Shown here: positions 9,045 through 18,339 of the stretch, one piece after another
Numbering within the stretch: the stretch's first letter is position 1
Layout of the letters: every line of letters begins with the position of its first letter
From: Ettlia oleoabundans
Lineage: Eukaryota > Chlorophyta > Chlorophyceae > Chlamydomonadales
Direction: 5' to 3'
NCBI GenBank assembly: GCA_019693395.1
Contig: JAAMXP010000237.1
Coordinates: forward strand, 1 to 28,747
Length of the DNA stretch: 28,747 nucleotides
Notes under the pieces: generated by a model
The model's database searches: none
Seen by the model: only the letters and a program-made list of their open reading frames with translations
Told to the model about the DNA's origin: nothing
Position numbers and translations under genes: made by a program

Positions 9045-12000
9045 TCACAGGATGGGCGGCGCCGGCTGCTGCTGCTGCTGCTGGCTGTCAGTTGCCGGTG
9101 CCGTGTTGGTGGCGCCAGGGCTGCTGCTGCTGCCCCCCACTCCATTGCTGTCAGCATGACTCGCCCCTGCTGCATCCCCCTCGACCTGCTGCTCCAGGAA
9201 GTCGACCCAGCTGGCTGCCAGCGACGGCTTGGCGCCTGCCTGTCCGTGAGGCAGTGAGACGTCTGCGGCCAGCGATATGTCGCGCCAGCCCTGCCGCCGC
9301 TGGCTCTCCGCAATCTTGGCTCTGTCCTCGGCACTGAAGCCCAGCATGTTGCACATCAGCTCCAATACCTCACCTGGCCAGGGGGGCAGCAAGGAAGGGG
9401 GCGGGGCCGCAGACGGTGAAGAGGTGAGGGGTGAGGGAGATGCGGAGGGCTAGGTATCGCTGTTGGCCAGCACACAGGCACTGGTGCATGGCCTGCTACC
9501 CTGCCACCTACTCAGCCCCTACTCCTTCCACCTGTTTAGGACTCTGTAACTTAACTCCATCCCACCTTCTCTCCCCTGGCATTCACCCGATCATGATGCA
9601 CAATCAAACAGCTCCACCACCCAACACACCCACTCGCTGCTCCACCACCCACGTTCTGCCACGCCCTCCCCACCCCACTCCACCCACCCACCCACCTGAG
9701 TGCTGCTTCTCAAAATATGCCACCAGCATCTTCACCACAATGCGCCGATCTATCATGGCGCCGCTGTCGCTGGACAGGGCATGTAGCTTGCGCTGCGCAT
9801 CAGCCAGGGCACGCCGTAGGGACAAAGCTTCCGCCTGCAGCTAGCGCGCACACACACACACCACACGGGGTGCGATGAGGGGCAGGGCATGCGCTCAAGG
9901 GGCGGCACCAACAGTGCCACGCACGCGGACGCGGTGCGGACTAGCCACCCGTTCAGCAGCACACATGCATTGATGCTCGCCCAGCAGCCAGCGGCTGTTG
10001 AGCAGGCAGGGAACCCCAACACTCAAACCACCACCATACACGCTAAATACCCNNCCCCCTTCCCCACCACCACACACACACCTGCAGCACGCCCTCCGCG
10101 TCCCTCGCTGCTTGAAGTTGCTGCTGTGCGGCTGCCGCCCCCGCCTGCGCTGCCGCTGCCTCCTCCTGGAGCCGCATGTGCTGCAGCCGTGCGGCGTCCA
10201 GCTCATTACGCAGTGCATGCGCCTCCGCCTGTTGCCCACGCAGCTCGCCACGCAGACGCTCAGCAGCCTCACTCTCATAGCTCAGTTCGCCTGATTGGGG
10301 GAAAAGTAGTGGTGGTGGTGTGTGTAGGGTGTGTGCGCGTGTGCGTGCGTGGATGTGTGTGGGGAGATTGGGCGCTGGTTATTAGTGGGTGCATGGATGG
10401 GAGGCCCCATAACAACAAGCAAGGCAAACAGTGGCCCGCTCAGCAGTGGCAAGACCGAAGGCTGCCTTTGTGTCTGCAGGCATATGCACCATGCATGCCA
10501 GACGATGCAATACACCTGGCACTCAACGGCCAGCTGGCAGCACAGCATCAGCATCAAAAAGCACGCAGGCAGTAGCAGGCCTGTGTGGCGGGCAGGGCGG
10601 ACGGGGCATGGTGCATGTGTGCGACATGGTTGTGATTGCCTCTGCCACACACAGGGCTCACCCAGGGCCCGCTGCAGGTTTTGCAGCTCCACATCCCGAG
10701 CCGCCAGCGCCGCCTCCCACTTGGACACATCGCCCTCCAGCGCCGCACACCGCGCCTTGGCAGCAGCAAGCTCCTCGGCGCCTGATGATGGCAGGCACCC
10801 TGCCGCCTCAGCACCGCCGCTGGCCCGCAACTTCTCCAGCTCCATCTTCACCTCAGCCTCAACGCGCCACCTGGTCACAGCAACAACATAGCAGCAGCAC
10901 AAAGGGGAAACATGAGTCAGCAGCAACGTAGAATGAGGGAGGCAGGCATCCAGCGGCGAGGGAGTAGGGAGGCAGCAGGCGAGACAGCTAGGCCGCCCAA
11001 AACGCAACAAAAGTTTGTCACCATGCCGACCCCAAACTCACCTCCAGCCAGTTGGCCACCATACCATACATTCAGCACCGAGAGTGATGGCCAGAGGCTC
11101 ATCAAGTCTGCTAACCCCTTGGCTCAATGCCACCGCCACCAAAGCTGAGACACCACCCCTCCCCTGTCTTAGCCCCCTGCACCACCACCACAACCCACCC
11201 ACCCACCACCCCTGTACAAACACGCCACCACACAGCCTTTTACACCGCACCTGATCTTGTCCTCCTCATCCTCCTGCTCGCTCAGCATCTGCTGCTTCAG
11301 GCGGGCCAGCTGCGCGCGCTGACCCGCACGGTCGGCCTCGCTGGCGGCCAGAGCGGCCTCCAGATCAGACACGCTGCATGCAGGATAGCAAGCAGGGAAG
11401 AAGGGGAAGCAAAGGGGGCAGTCAGAGGGCGGCATGCGTGGCAGCTGGAGCGCCTGATGATCAGTGCAGTCTGTATGCAGCAGAGCGAGGGGGTGCTGGG
11501 GCAGCTGGATATCTCGCACCGGCCACAACCTCAGCGGGTGGCGGGGCCGTTTGCGATGCCAGGCCTCTGATGCTGCTGCACCTGCCAGGCAGCCCATGGA
11601 GCAGCCCACGGGTGCATGCAAGCCAAGCAGCAGAGCCCCCTCACCGCTGCTGCAGCTCTGACGCAAGGCTCTCGCTGGCGCTGGCTGCTGCCACTGCCTG
11701 CTGCTGCTGCTGCTGCAGGCGCTCAATTTCCTGCCGCAGTGCTGCGCTGTCCCGCAGAGCGCCCTCCAGCTCCGCTGCAACCTCGCCTGCACTGCGGCCC
11801 TGAGTGACGGCCGCCGCCTGCACCGCCGCCTGCTCCTGCTGGAGGGCGGCCTGCAGGCGAGACAGGTCGCGCTGCAGGGCGGGGAGCAGAAGGGCGAGGA
11901 AACAGCAGGAGGCCAGGGGAAAAGATCTGGGTTGTTTGGATAAAGGGGACTGCCAACAACCAGTCGAGAACAACCATTAACCAGCAGACTGCCCTTGCAT

Positions 12001-14127
12001 TGCAGCAGCACCAGCACCCCCCAGCACAGCACCCCCCGCTTCCTTGCCTGCAGCTGTTCGGCATGGGCGCGCTCAGTCTCCGCCTCCTGACGCGCAGCAA
12101 GCACCTCTGCCTCAGCCGCTGCCACTGCATCACCCTGCTCAGCGCGCTGACGCTGCCGGTCCAGCTCTGCTGCCAAGCGCTGCTGCTCCGCCAGGGCTGC
12201 CTGCAGTGCGGCCTGCTGCTCAGCAAGGTGCTGCTGCCAGAAGGCGTCACGCGCTGCTACAACCTCCTGCTGCTCCTCCTGCTGCTGCTGGTGCCCCAGG
12301 TCGGCCGCCTGACGCACCTCAAGCACATGCTGCTCCGCTGCGGCCAAGCGCTCTTCCACTGCCTGCCGAGCATCCCGCTCTGCCGCCAGCTGCTCCTGCA
12401 GCTCCGCCACCACAACAGTCAGCTGCTTTGAGCGGTCTGCAGAGTTGTGGTGCAGCTCCTGTAGCTGTGCCAGGTGCTCCTGGGTGCGTTGGTGCTGCAG
12501 CCGCTCCTCCTCCAGCTGAGCAGCTGCCAGCCGTGCAGCAGCCAGCTGCTCCGCCAATTCAGCAAGGGTCGCCTTGTCCGCCTCGCAAACAGCTGACAGC
12601 TCCTCAGCCTGATGCTGCATCGATACCAAGCTGCTGCTGGTTGCCGCATGCTGCTGCTGTTCTTGCTGCAGCTGCTCCTTCAGGGCAGCCACCAACCGGC
12701 GCTCACGCTCCAGCTCAGCTTGCACCTCTTGCAACCGCCCTGCTGCCTCGCCCGCTGTTTGATTGTCAGTCTTCTGCAGCTCCGCAAGATGGTCAGCTGA
12801 GCCTGCACCTGCCTCCTCCACTGCTGTGGCGTTGTTTGGTGCATCAGCATGCTGCGCTGCTGCTGAGCCGCTGCCTCTTCCCTCTGTCACCTCAGCCACC
12901 ATTGCGCCAGTTGTGGAGGCGTCCAGTGCGCCAGCAAAGGGTATGGGCACCACAGGCTGCTCCTCTCGCTGCCCCTGCTCCGGCTGGCGCTGCTGCTGTT
13001 CATGCTGCACTTGGTGGAAGGGCACGGGCTTGGGCAGCCAGCTGGGGTGTTGGTGCACAGGCTGATGGTCGGCATGGGCTGGCTGGTACGCGTGGAAGAG
13101 CGGACCATCTACTGAGCCCATGCTCCCTGCCTCCCACCCACCCTGCTGATGCTGCCCTGATGCCGACGTGGTGCGCTGATGGTCCTGCCGCTCATGGGCC
13201 ACTAGCGATGCCAGGCTGCCATCCTGGTCCTGGGGCGTCACCGCCACCGCTGGATCTGTTGGTAGTGCAGGCGTGGGAATGAATGCCGCTGTCTCTGCTG
13301 CACCTACTGAGGCAGGAGCCACTGGTGCTGCTGCTGGTGGGGCCGCCGCCATGTCGGGCAGGTTGCCGGCAGAGGTTCCCATTTGCCGTGGGGTGTCAGA
13401 AAGCGAGCTGCCTGCTGTGCTGCCTGTGCGGCTGATGGGTGCAGCCCTGGTTTTATCTGCCTGCAGCTTGGCTTTCAAGGCGGCCAGCCGTGAGGACACA
13501 TCGCTGGCTTGGGTGCTGGCTGCTGAAATCACACTGCGTGCTGCTGCCGGCGGCTGGTGTGGCGCAGTTGCATGCTGCGGTGGTTTGGCGGTTGCAGAAG
13601 GGAACCGCGCAGCAGCATACACCTGGGGCTTTGCTTGCGGGGTGATAAGGGGTGCAACCAATCCAGGCGGTGGTGCTGGTGGTGGCACCGGCGGTTGGCC
13701 GACTGCTGCCAGTTCACCGCCAGATGCACTGCCATTGGCTGGATGCGGCTGCACATGCCAAGGCTGAGGTGGTGCGTCTAAGATAGGCGCACGATCGGCT
13801 TCCAACTGCATTTCAAGGCTCAGTGCTGGTCCGTCAGAAAAGGGGCCTGCCTGCTGCACAGAGTATGCCGCAGGTGGTGGTGACGGCGGCTCCAGCTGTG
13901 CACCCTGCCCCTCACGCCTGCGAGCCCATTCGTCCTGCAAGCGTGTAAAAAGGACAAGTGAAGGACGCACGACTCGCCATCAGTTCTGTGACACTGAACG
14001 AACAATCCAAACACAGGTTCACCTGGTGGACGTCTCTGAGCTCGGCCACGGTTGCTGCCGCTTCAGAAGCCACGGTTTGTGCTGCAGCTTTGGCAGCGGC
14101 GGCGACCTTGCCAAGCTGCCCCCACAT
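9045..14127 (-). CDS. GC3: Golgin of the GC3/GDAP1 type with C-terminal GRAB domain
   Basis: Eight exons on the minus strand: 14127-14023, 13934-12048, 11871-11645, 11373-11251, 10870-10662, 10290-10082, 9834-9696, 9373-9045; 1075 residues. The N-terminus (MWGQLGKVAAAAKAAAQTVA) resembles the short conserved start of plant golgin candidates 3/4. Residues about 40-400 are Pro/Ala/Gln-rich and probably disordered; about 400-945 is coiled coil (long runs of E, Q, A, L), including EEDKIRWRVEAEVKMELEKL. Residues about 948-980 form the GRAB (GRIP-related ARF-binding) domain: MIDRRIVVKMLVAYFEKQH joined to EVLELMCNMLGFSAED. A plant-like WVDFLEQQ follows, then a Ser/Gln-rich tail. GRAB golgins are held on cis-Golgi membranes by ARF1-GTP and tether vesicles. 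Exon 2 is one uninterrupted 1887-nt exon. Intron 2 (12047-11872) has a GC donor. Confidence 0.92.
10053..10054. other. Two undetermined bases (NN)
   Basis: The only ambiguous bases in the window. They lie in golgin intron 6, between exons 10290-10082 and 9834-9696, next to C-rich and CA-rich sequence, and do not affect the coding model. Confidence 0.99.
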
Positions 14128-14830
14128 ACTGACTTGCTATTGTGAAAAAGACACTCGTCAACGCAGTACCATTGCAGCTGCAGCAAGCCGCACAAGTATG
14201 TGATCAAAGCAGGAATGCAGTGCCGGAAGTGCGAGGCGCGTGACTTACTGCGCAGAACCAAGGTACAGCAGTACGCTGGCACTCAATAAACCATAACCCT
14301 GACAGAGCGGGTGTTGGAGGCACAATTTTTGCCAGCTTTAGAGTGGAAGCCTTTCGTAAAGCCGTCTGATACGGCAGATCGCAGTTTGCGGTTCCACAAG
14401 GTCAGGAACACCTTGAAGGAACGCCTGAAGAGCCTCTGATTGCCGATCGCCCGCATCGAATACTCTGTGAAGCTGCCGGTGCCGCGCTCGCCGCATGGCG
14501 CTCGCAAGGGCTCTGGCGCGCAGTTTCGGACAGTGGGGCAGGTGTGCGGCACAAGAGACGGCAGGTCCATGGACCGGTTGCCTCGTGACAAGGATGAGCG
14601 GCGCCAAGGTATGCAGCAGCAAGAGCTGCAGCGGTGGATGGGTAGGCCCGAGCAGTCTGCAGCGCTGCTGACCGGGTGTGGTTGCTCACCCCCGCACGCA
14701 GGCACATGCGCTCTGCACCCACACTGCAGCAACCGCGTATGCGGCTCAACTGTCGGCGGCTGAAGCGGCAGCGGCTTTGCAGCACGCTTGTGCTCCACGC
14801 TTACCAATTGCTGCCACAGCAGCACGAGCG
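14128..14830. promoter_or_regulatory. Divergent promoter region between the golgin and the Coa1/Tim21-like gene
   Basis: Both neighbouring start codons face away from this 703-bp stretch, so it must contain both promoters and 5' UTRs. It also contains a compositionally distinct block at about 14283-14480, described in the findings, whose minus-strand reading frame is open to 14861. In-frame codons upstream of ATG 14831 remain open but contain no ATG. Confidence 0.5.
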
Positions 14831-17440
14831 ATGCAGCGCGGCAGCAGCTCAATAGCAGCAACAGCCGGGCCAGCCGGGTTGCGACCGCTCAGCAGCAGCG
14901 CCCGCGACACCCTACAAGATGCTGCACACCGGGTCAGGAAAGCAGCCAGCAGCTCTGCAGATGCTTTCAAGACAGTCGGTGAGGCGATGTCAAAGGCACC
15001 CGCCGCCATGTACAATGTACTGCCGACTTCTGCAAAGCAGCTGGTCAACGCCACACAGGTAGGCACGCTGCTATGGTAGGGGCTGTCATGTGGCTGGGAT
15101 GAAGTGATTCGCGGCTGATGCACTTTGTGTTGACTATAAAGAGGGTGACGGTAGGCCTTAGATTCATATGCTGGTGGTCACGGGCATTTTATCGCCGCTG
15201 TATCACAAAAACCTCACTCCCATCCTCGTCTGTTGTGACGCAGACACCTGGCGCCCTGAATCGTGTCATTGGCCTGCAGCTGACAGCCTTTTGGCAGAAC
15301 CACAACAAGGCCATCATCGCCATAGGGGCGGTGGCCTTGTGCTACGGCACCTGGCATGCCCTGTATCATGCTAGCCAGGCAAGCCAGTGCTCCCTGTATT
15401 AAATTTTGACCAGGGTTATTGCGGGGTCAGCCGTTTAATTTGCATGCTGCCTCCTTTTTATTTGCTTGTGATGCTGTCGAACCGGTGCCTGCTGATGACT
15501 TTGTCGCCACTGCCCCTGTTTGCAGGTGTTTGTGGATGTGAGCAGCACTGCGGCGACCTCGGGGTTGCTTGCTCTGTCGGCTGCTGCCGTCGCCTGCGGC
15601 TACCTGTACCTGCGGCGGCGGTACACCATTGACTCGCAGGCAGTGTACCGCATGGCTATGTACCGCCTGAATACGCATCCGGGACTGCTGGAGGTGGGGC
15701 ATGCCCTGTCCCGTTCAAGCAATGCTGTCTGCCACCGTCCCGCTATGTTCGCGCCAACCCACTCCATGCAGTAACCATGTGCACTCAGGGCCGCAAGGTC
15801 ATGCCGGCCTCCATATCCCAGGATACTGCCGTGCATGAGCGCAGCATGTCGCAGACCATGCCCACAGTCGCCGCTGCACACCGCCCCCCCCCCGCATTCA
15901 ACGCGCACTCATGCACGCGCGCACGCACGCATTGTTGACCTACCCTGCCTGCCCTCCTGCCGGCCGGCCGCTGTTGTGCAGGTAATGGGTGCCCCCCTTG
16001 TTGGCAGCAGCGTGCAGGCCAGCGTGCTGACAGGCGGCGGCATGAGCTTCAAGGGGCTGCGCCCGCGCCTGCATAGCAAGCGCATACAAATGATCTGTGA
16101 GCCGCCGCACTGTTGCTTTTCTTGTTTTGAACGATGTGGATTGCACTTGAAGCCGTCTGGGCAGAGTTTCCCAGCTGTTGCCGGCCTTGGGCCTGTTCGC
16201 AACCGCCCATCATCTAAAGCAACTACTTGGCAATAGACTCATCTTGCTCATCTAAGGTTTGTTGCTCATCGCGCGTGCTGTTGCAATCCTGCCGCTGCAG
16301 TCCCGCTCAAGGGGTCTGATCGTCGGGGCCTGGCGTCCTTGGAGGCCAAGAAGCGGCACGGTGGGTGGGTGGGTGGGTGGGTGGGGGGGGGAGGCGAGCA
16401 GGCGGGCCGGGTGGTGGTGCCTGAATAGGTGTCAGGTGGTGGAGCTTGAGGAGTAGGGTGCGGCAGGGAGTGTTGTTGTCAAACATGCACACATGCCTGG
16501 CAGCCTGATTGACCCAGGGTAGGTTTGTTACTGCAGCCTGGACTGGACTGGACTGAACTGGGGCAGCCTGGGCTGTGATTGCCAGCGCACCCCATGTTGC
16601 CTGCCGTGCTGCCCTTTGGTCGTATTGACCACTCTGCCCTGCTCCTGCCCCATCTCCTGCTCCCGCTGTTCCAGGCCAGCTGCAGTTCAAGCTGCTCGCT
16701 GTGGATGTGCCGTGTGTGGGTGGCGGCGAGCAGCGCATATTCCTGGAAGGCGGCCCCACGCTGTATGAGCGGGGCGGCGTGTTCAGTGTGCTGCGGGACC
16801 CATTCATACGGGTGTGTGGGAGTGGGTATGGGTGTGTGGGTGTGTTTTGGGAGTGGGAAGGGGGAGAGCCTGTGCGCGGGAGGGTGGGGGGCTGCTGCTG
16901 CCACCGTGAGTTTCATGGCAGCTGGCTGGCTTGTTCGATTGGTTAGACGGCAATGCTTGTTGGGCCTGTGCTTCAAATCGGTCTGCTGGCCTTGGCACAA
17001 ATCCAGAACATCCAACTTTTGCACCTTCTCCGCCCCTGTTTCCGTATGGCAGAGCACATATCCATCCAGATATATATGTTGTGTGCCCATCCCGGCACGA
17101 TCAACGTGTCATCCTGTTGATCCTTCCGTTGCCTCTGCCCTCCTGCCAGGCGCTGTCCCTGGACGAGGTGTATGCAGCTGAGGACGAGGCGGAGGAGCAG
17201 CAGGAGCAGCAGCAACGCCGGGCGCAGGCCGCAGCTCGGCAGGCAGCCGCCGCATCCAAGCAGCCCAAGCCGCTGGACCAGGGTGGCGGCATGTACTTCT
17301 ATGAGCGGCTGATGGTGGGCGCCAGGGAAGCTCTCACAAGGTTGGGGGGCAAGCAGCGGCCTGGAATCAAGGGGCCCACAGCAGCAGGACAGGAGCAGGC
17401 CCCCAAGCAAGAGCCGGCGGCAGCCACCTCTACGGCCTGA
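14831..17440 (+). CDS. Probable mitochondrial inner-membrane protein, plant Coa1/Tim21-like family
   Basis: Exons 14831-15058, 15244-15378, 15526-15693, 15982-16096, 16301-16360, 16675-16811, 17150-17440; 377 residues, phases all agree. The N-terminus (MQRGSSSIAATAGPAGLRPL, then SSSARDT) looks like a mitochondrial presequence. Two hydrophobic segments follow, at about 99-117 (AIIAIGAVALCYGTWHAL) and 131-150 (ending YLYLRRRYTID). The conserved core is YRMAMYRLNTHPGLLEVMG, GGGMSFKGLRPRLHSKR, FPLKGSDRRGLASLEAKK, KLLAVDVP, IFLEGG, LRDPFIR. From memory this matches plant proteins annotated as cytochrome-oxidase assembly (Coa1) or import-translocase-like, in which a membrane anchor precedes a small alpha/beta domain in the intermembrane space. 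That assignment is an inference. The C-terminal 97 residues are Glu/Gln/Ala-rich and look lineage-specific. Intron 2 (15379-15525) has a GC donor. Confidence 0.8.
16360..16391 (+). repeat. (GGGT)n G-quadruplex candidate at an intron donor
   Basis: Seven GGGT-type units followed by a run of Gs begin at the donor of intron 5 of the Coa1/Tim21-like gene (exon end 16360). The 5' splice site gtgggt is itself the first repeat unit, so any fold in the RNA would enclose the splice site. Confidence 0.8.
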
Positions 17441-18339
17441 TGATTGGCAGTGCATCCTGGTTGGTGGTTGTTTTGCGTGTTACAGGTAGCTATGCAACAT
17501 GGAAGCAACACCATTGAATATCAGAGGGCGCTGTGCGGGGGGACATAAATGTGGTGTGGGCATGCAAGGCACGCTGCAGGACTGCGAACGGTGCGCGTCC
17601 TCTGAAAGCCAGCGCTGAGGGGCCAATGAAAAAGAGTGTATCAAGGGGCATTTGCAGGCAGCGGGGTTTCACAGGTCGGGACGCTCGACTCAAAGGGTGG
17701 CATGAAGGGCACAAGTAGGGAAACTTGAGGTGGCACAAAGAGGGAAGCAGGGCAAGATCATTTGGCGAGCCTGTGGCCTCAACGGGGTACCCACGTTGTC
17801 GCCGTGACGGGACAGTGGGGTAATTGCTGGCTAAGGACACGTTATGCCTTTGTATCAGAGCATAGAAGGTCAGACACAGGCAGGCAGGCAGCCAGGCAGG
17901 CAAGGCATGAGAAGAAAGTGGAGGCAGGATTGCGCACAGAGAAATTTGTGGTTGGGAAGGCGAGCACTACACAGGATATACAAGGAGTGGTGGCAAGGGT
18001 CAGGAGCAGATTGCTGTTTGTTGTGACAATCACACACATGTACCGAGATGCAACCGGCGTGTCATGACCTGCTCACTCTTCAACCAGACATTAAAATTGT
18101 ACAGTGCATTCCCAAACCCAGACATCAACAGGCGGTTTCTGGTTGTTAATTGGCAGCAGGGGAGTTGTGTATCATTGTGCTGCACACACTTGGCATGGTG
18201 CGTCATTCGTTGGCGGCAGGCGGCCGACGGTGAGAGGGGTTTCGGTTTCAGAAAGTTGTCGCATTGGTGGTAGCACAGCACCAGGCTGGCAGTACAGCAC
18301 CAGGCTGGCAGTTGGCAGCGAGGGTGGTGCTCCATCATG
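17441..18339. other. Convergent intergenic region, no gene seen
   Basis: About 900 bp between the stop codons of two facing genes. It is less GC-rich than the exons, carries GGCA/GCAG microrepeats near 17878-17905, and ends with a 19-bp tandem duplication next to the F-box gene stop. Short ORFs here have no recognisable product, and I find no TGTAA in a good position for either gene. Confidence 0.5.
18275..18312. repeat. Perfect 19-bp tandem duplication
   Basis: acagcaccaggctggcagt occurs at 18275-18293 and again at 18294-18312 with no spacer. It lies about 28 bp past the F-box gene stop codon, in that gene's 3' UTR. No mismatches suggests a recent slip or duplication. Confidence 0.9.

Noticed and set aside
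12044..13282. 412-residue plus-strand ORF, very Pro/Ala/Gln-rich
   Set aside because: Exactly antisense to the large golgin exon. GC-rich third positions keep the opposite frame open; there is no domain and no ATG-led structure.
11169..13970. 933-residue minus-strand ORF as a single gene
   Set aside because: Its first part is golgin exon 2, but beyond 12048 it runs out of frame through introns. The real frame resumes at 11871 with a heptad-rich sequence and a phase-matched acceptor.
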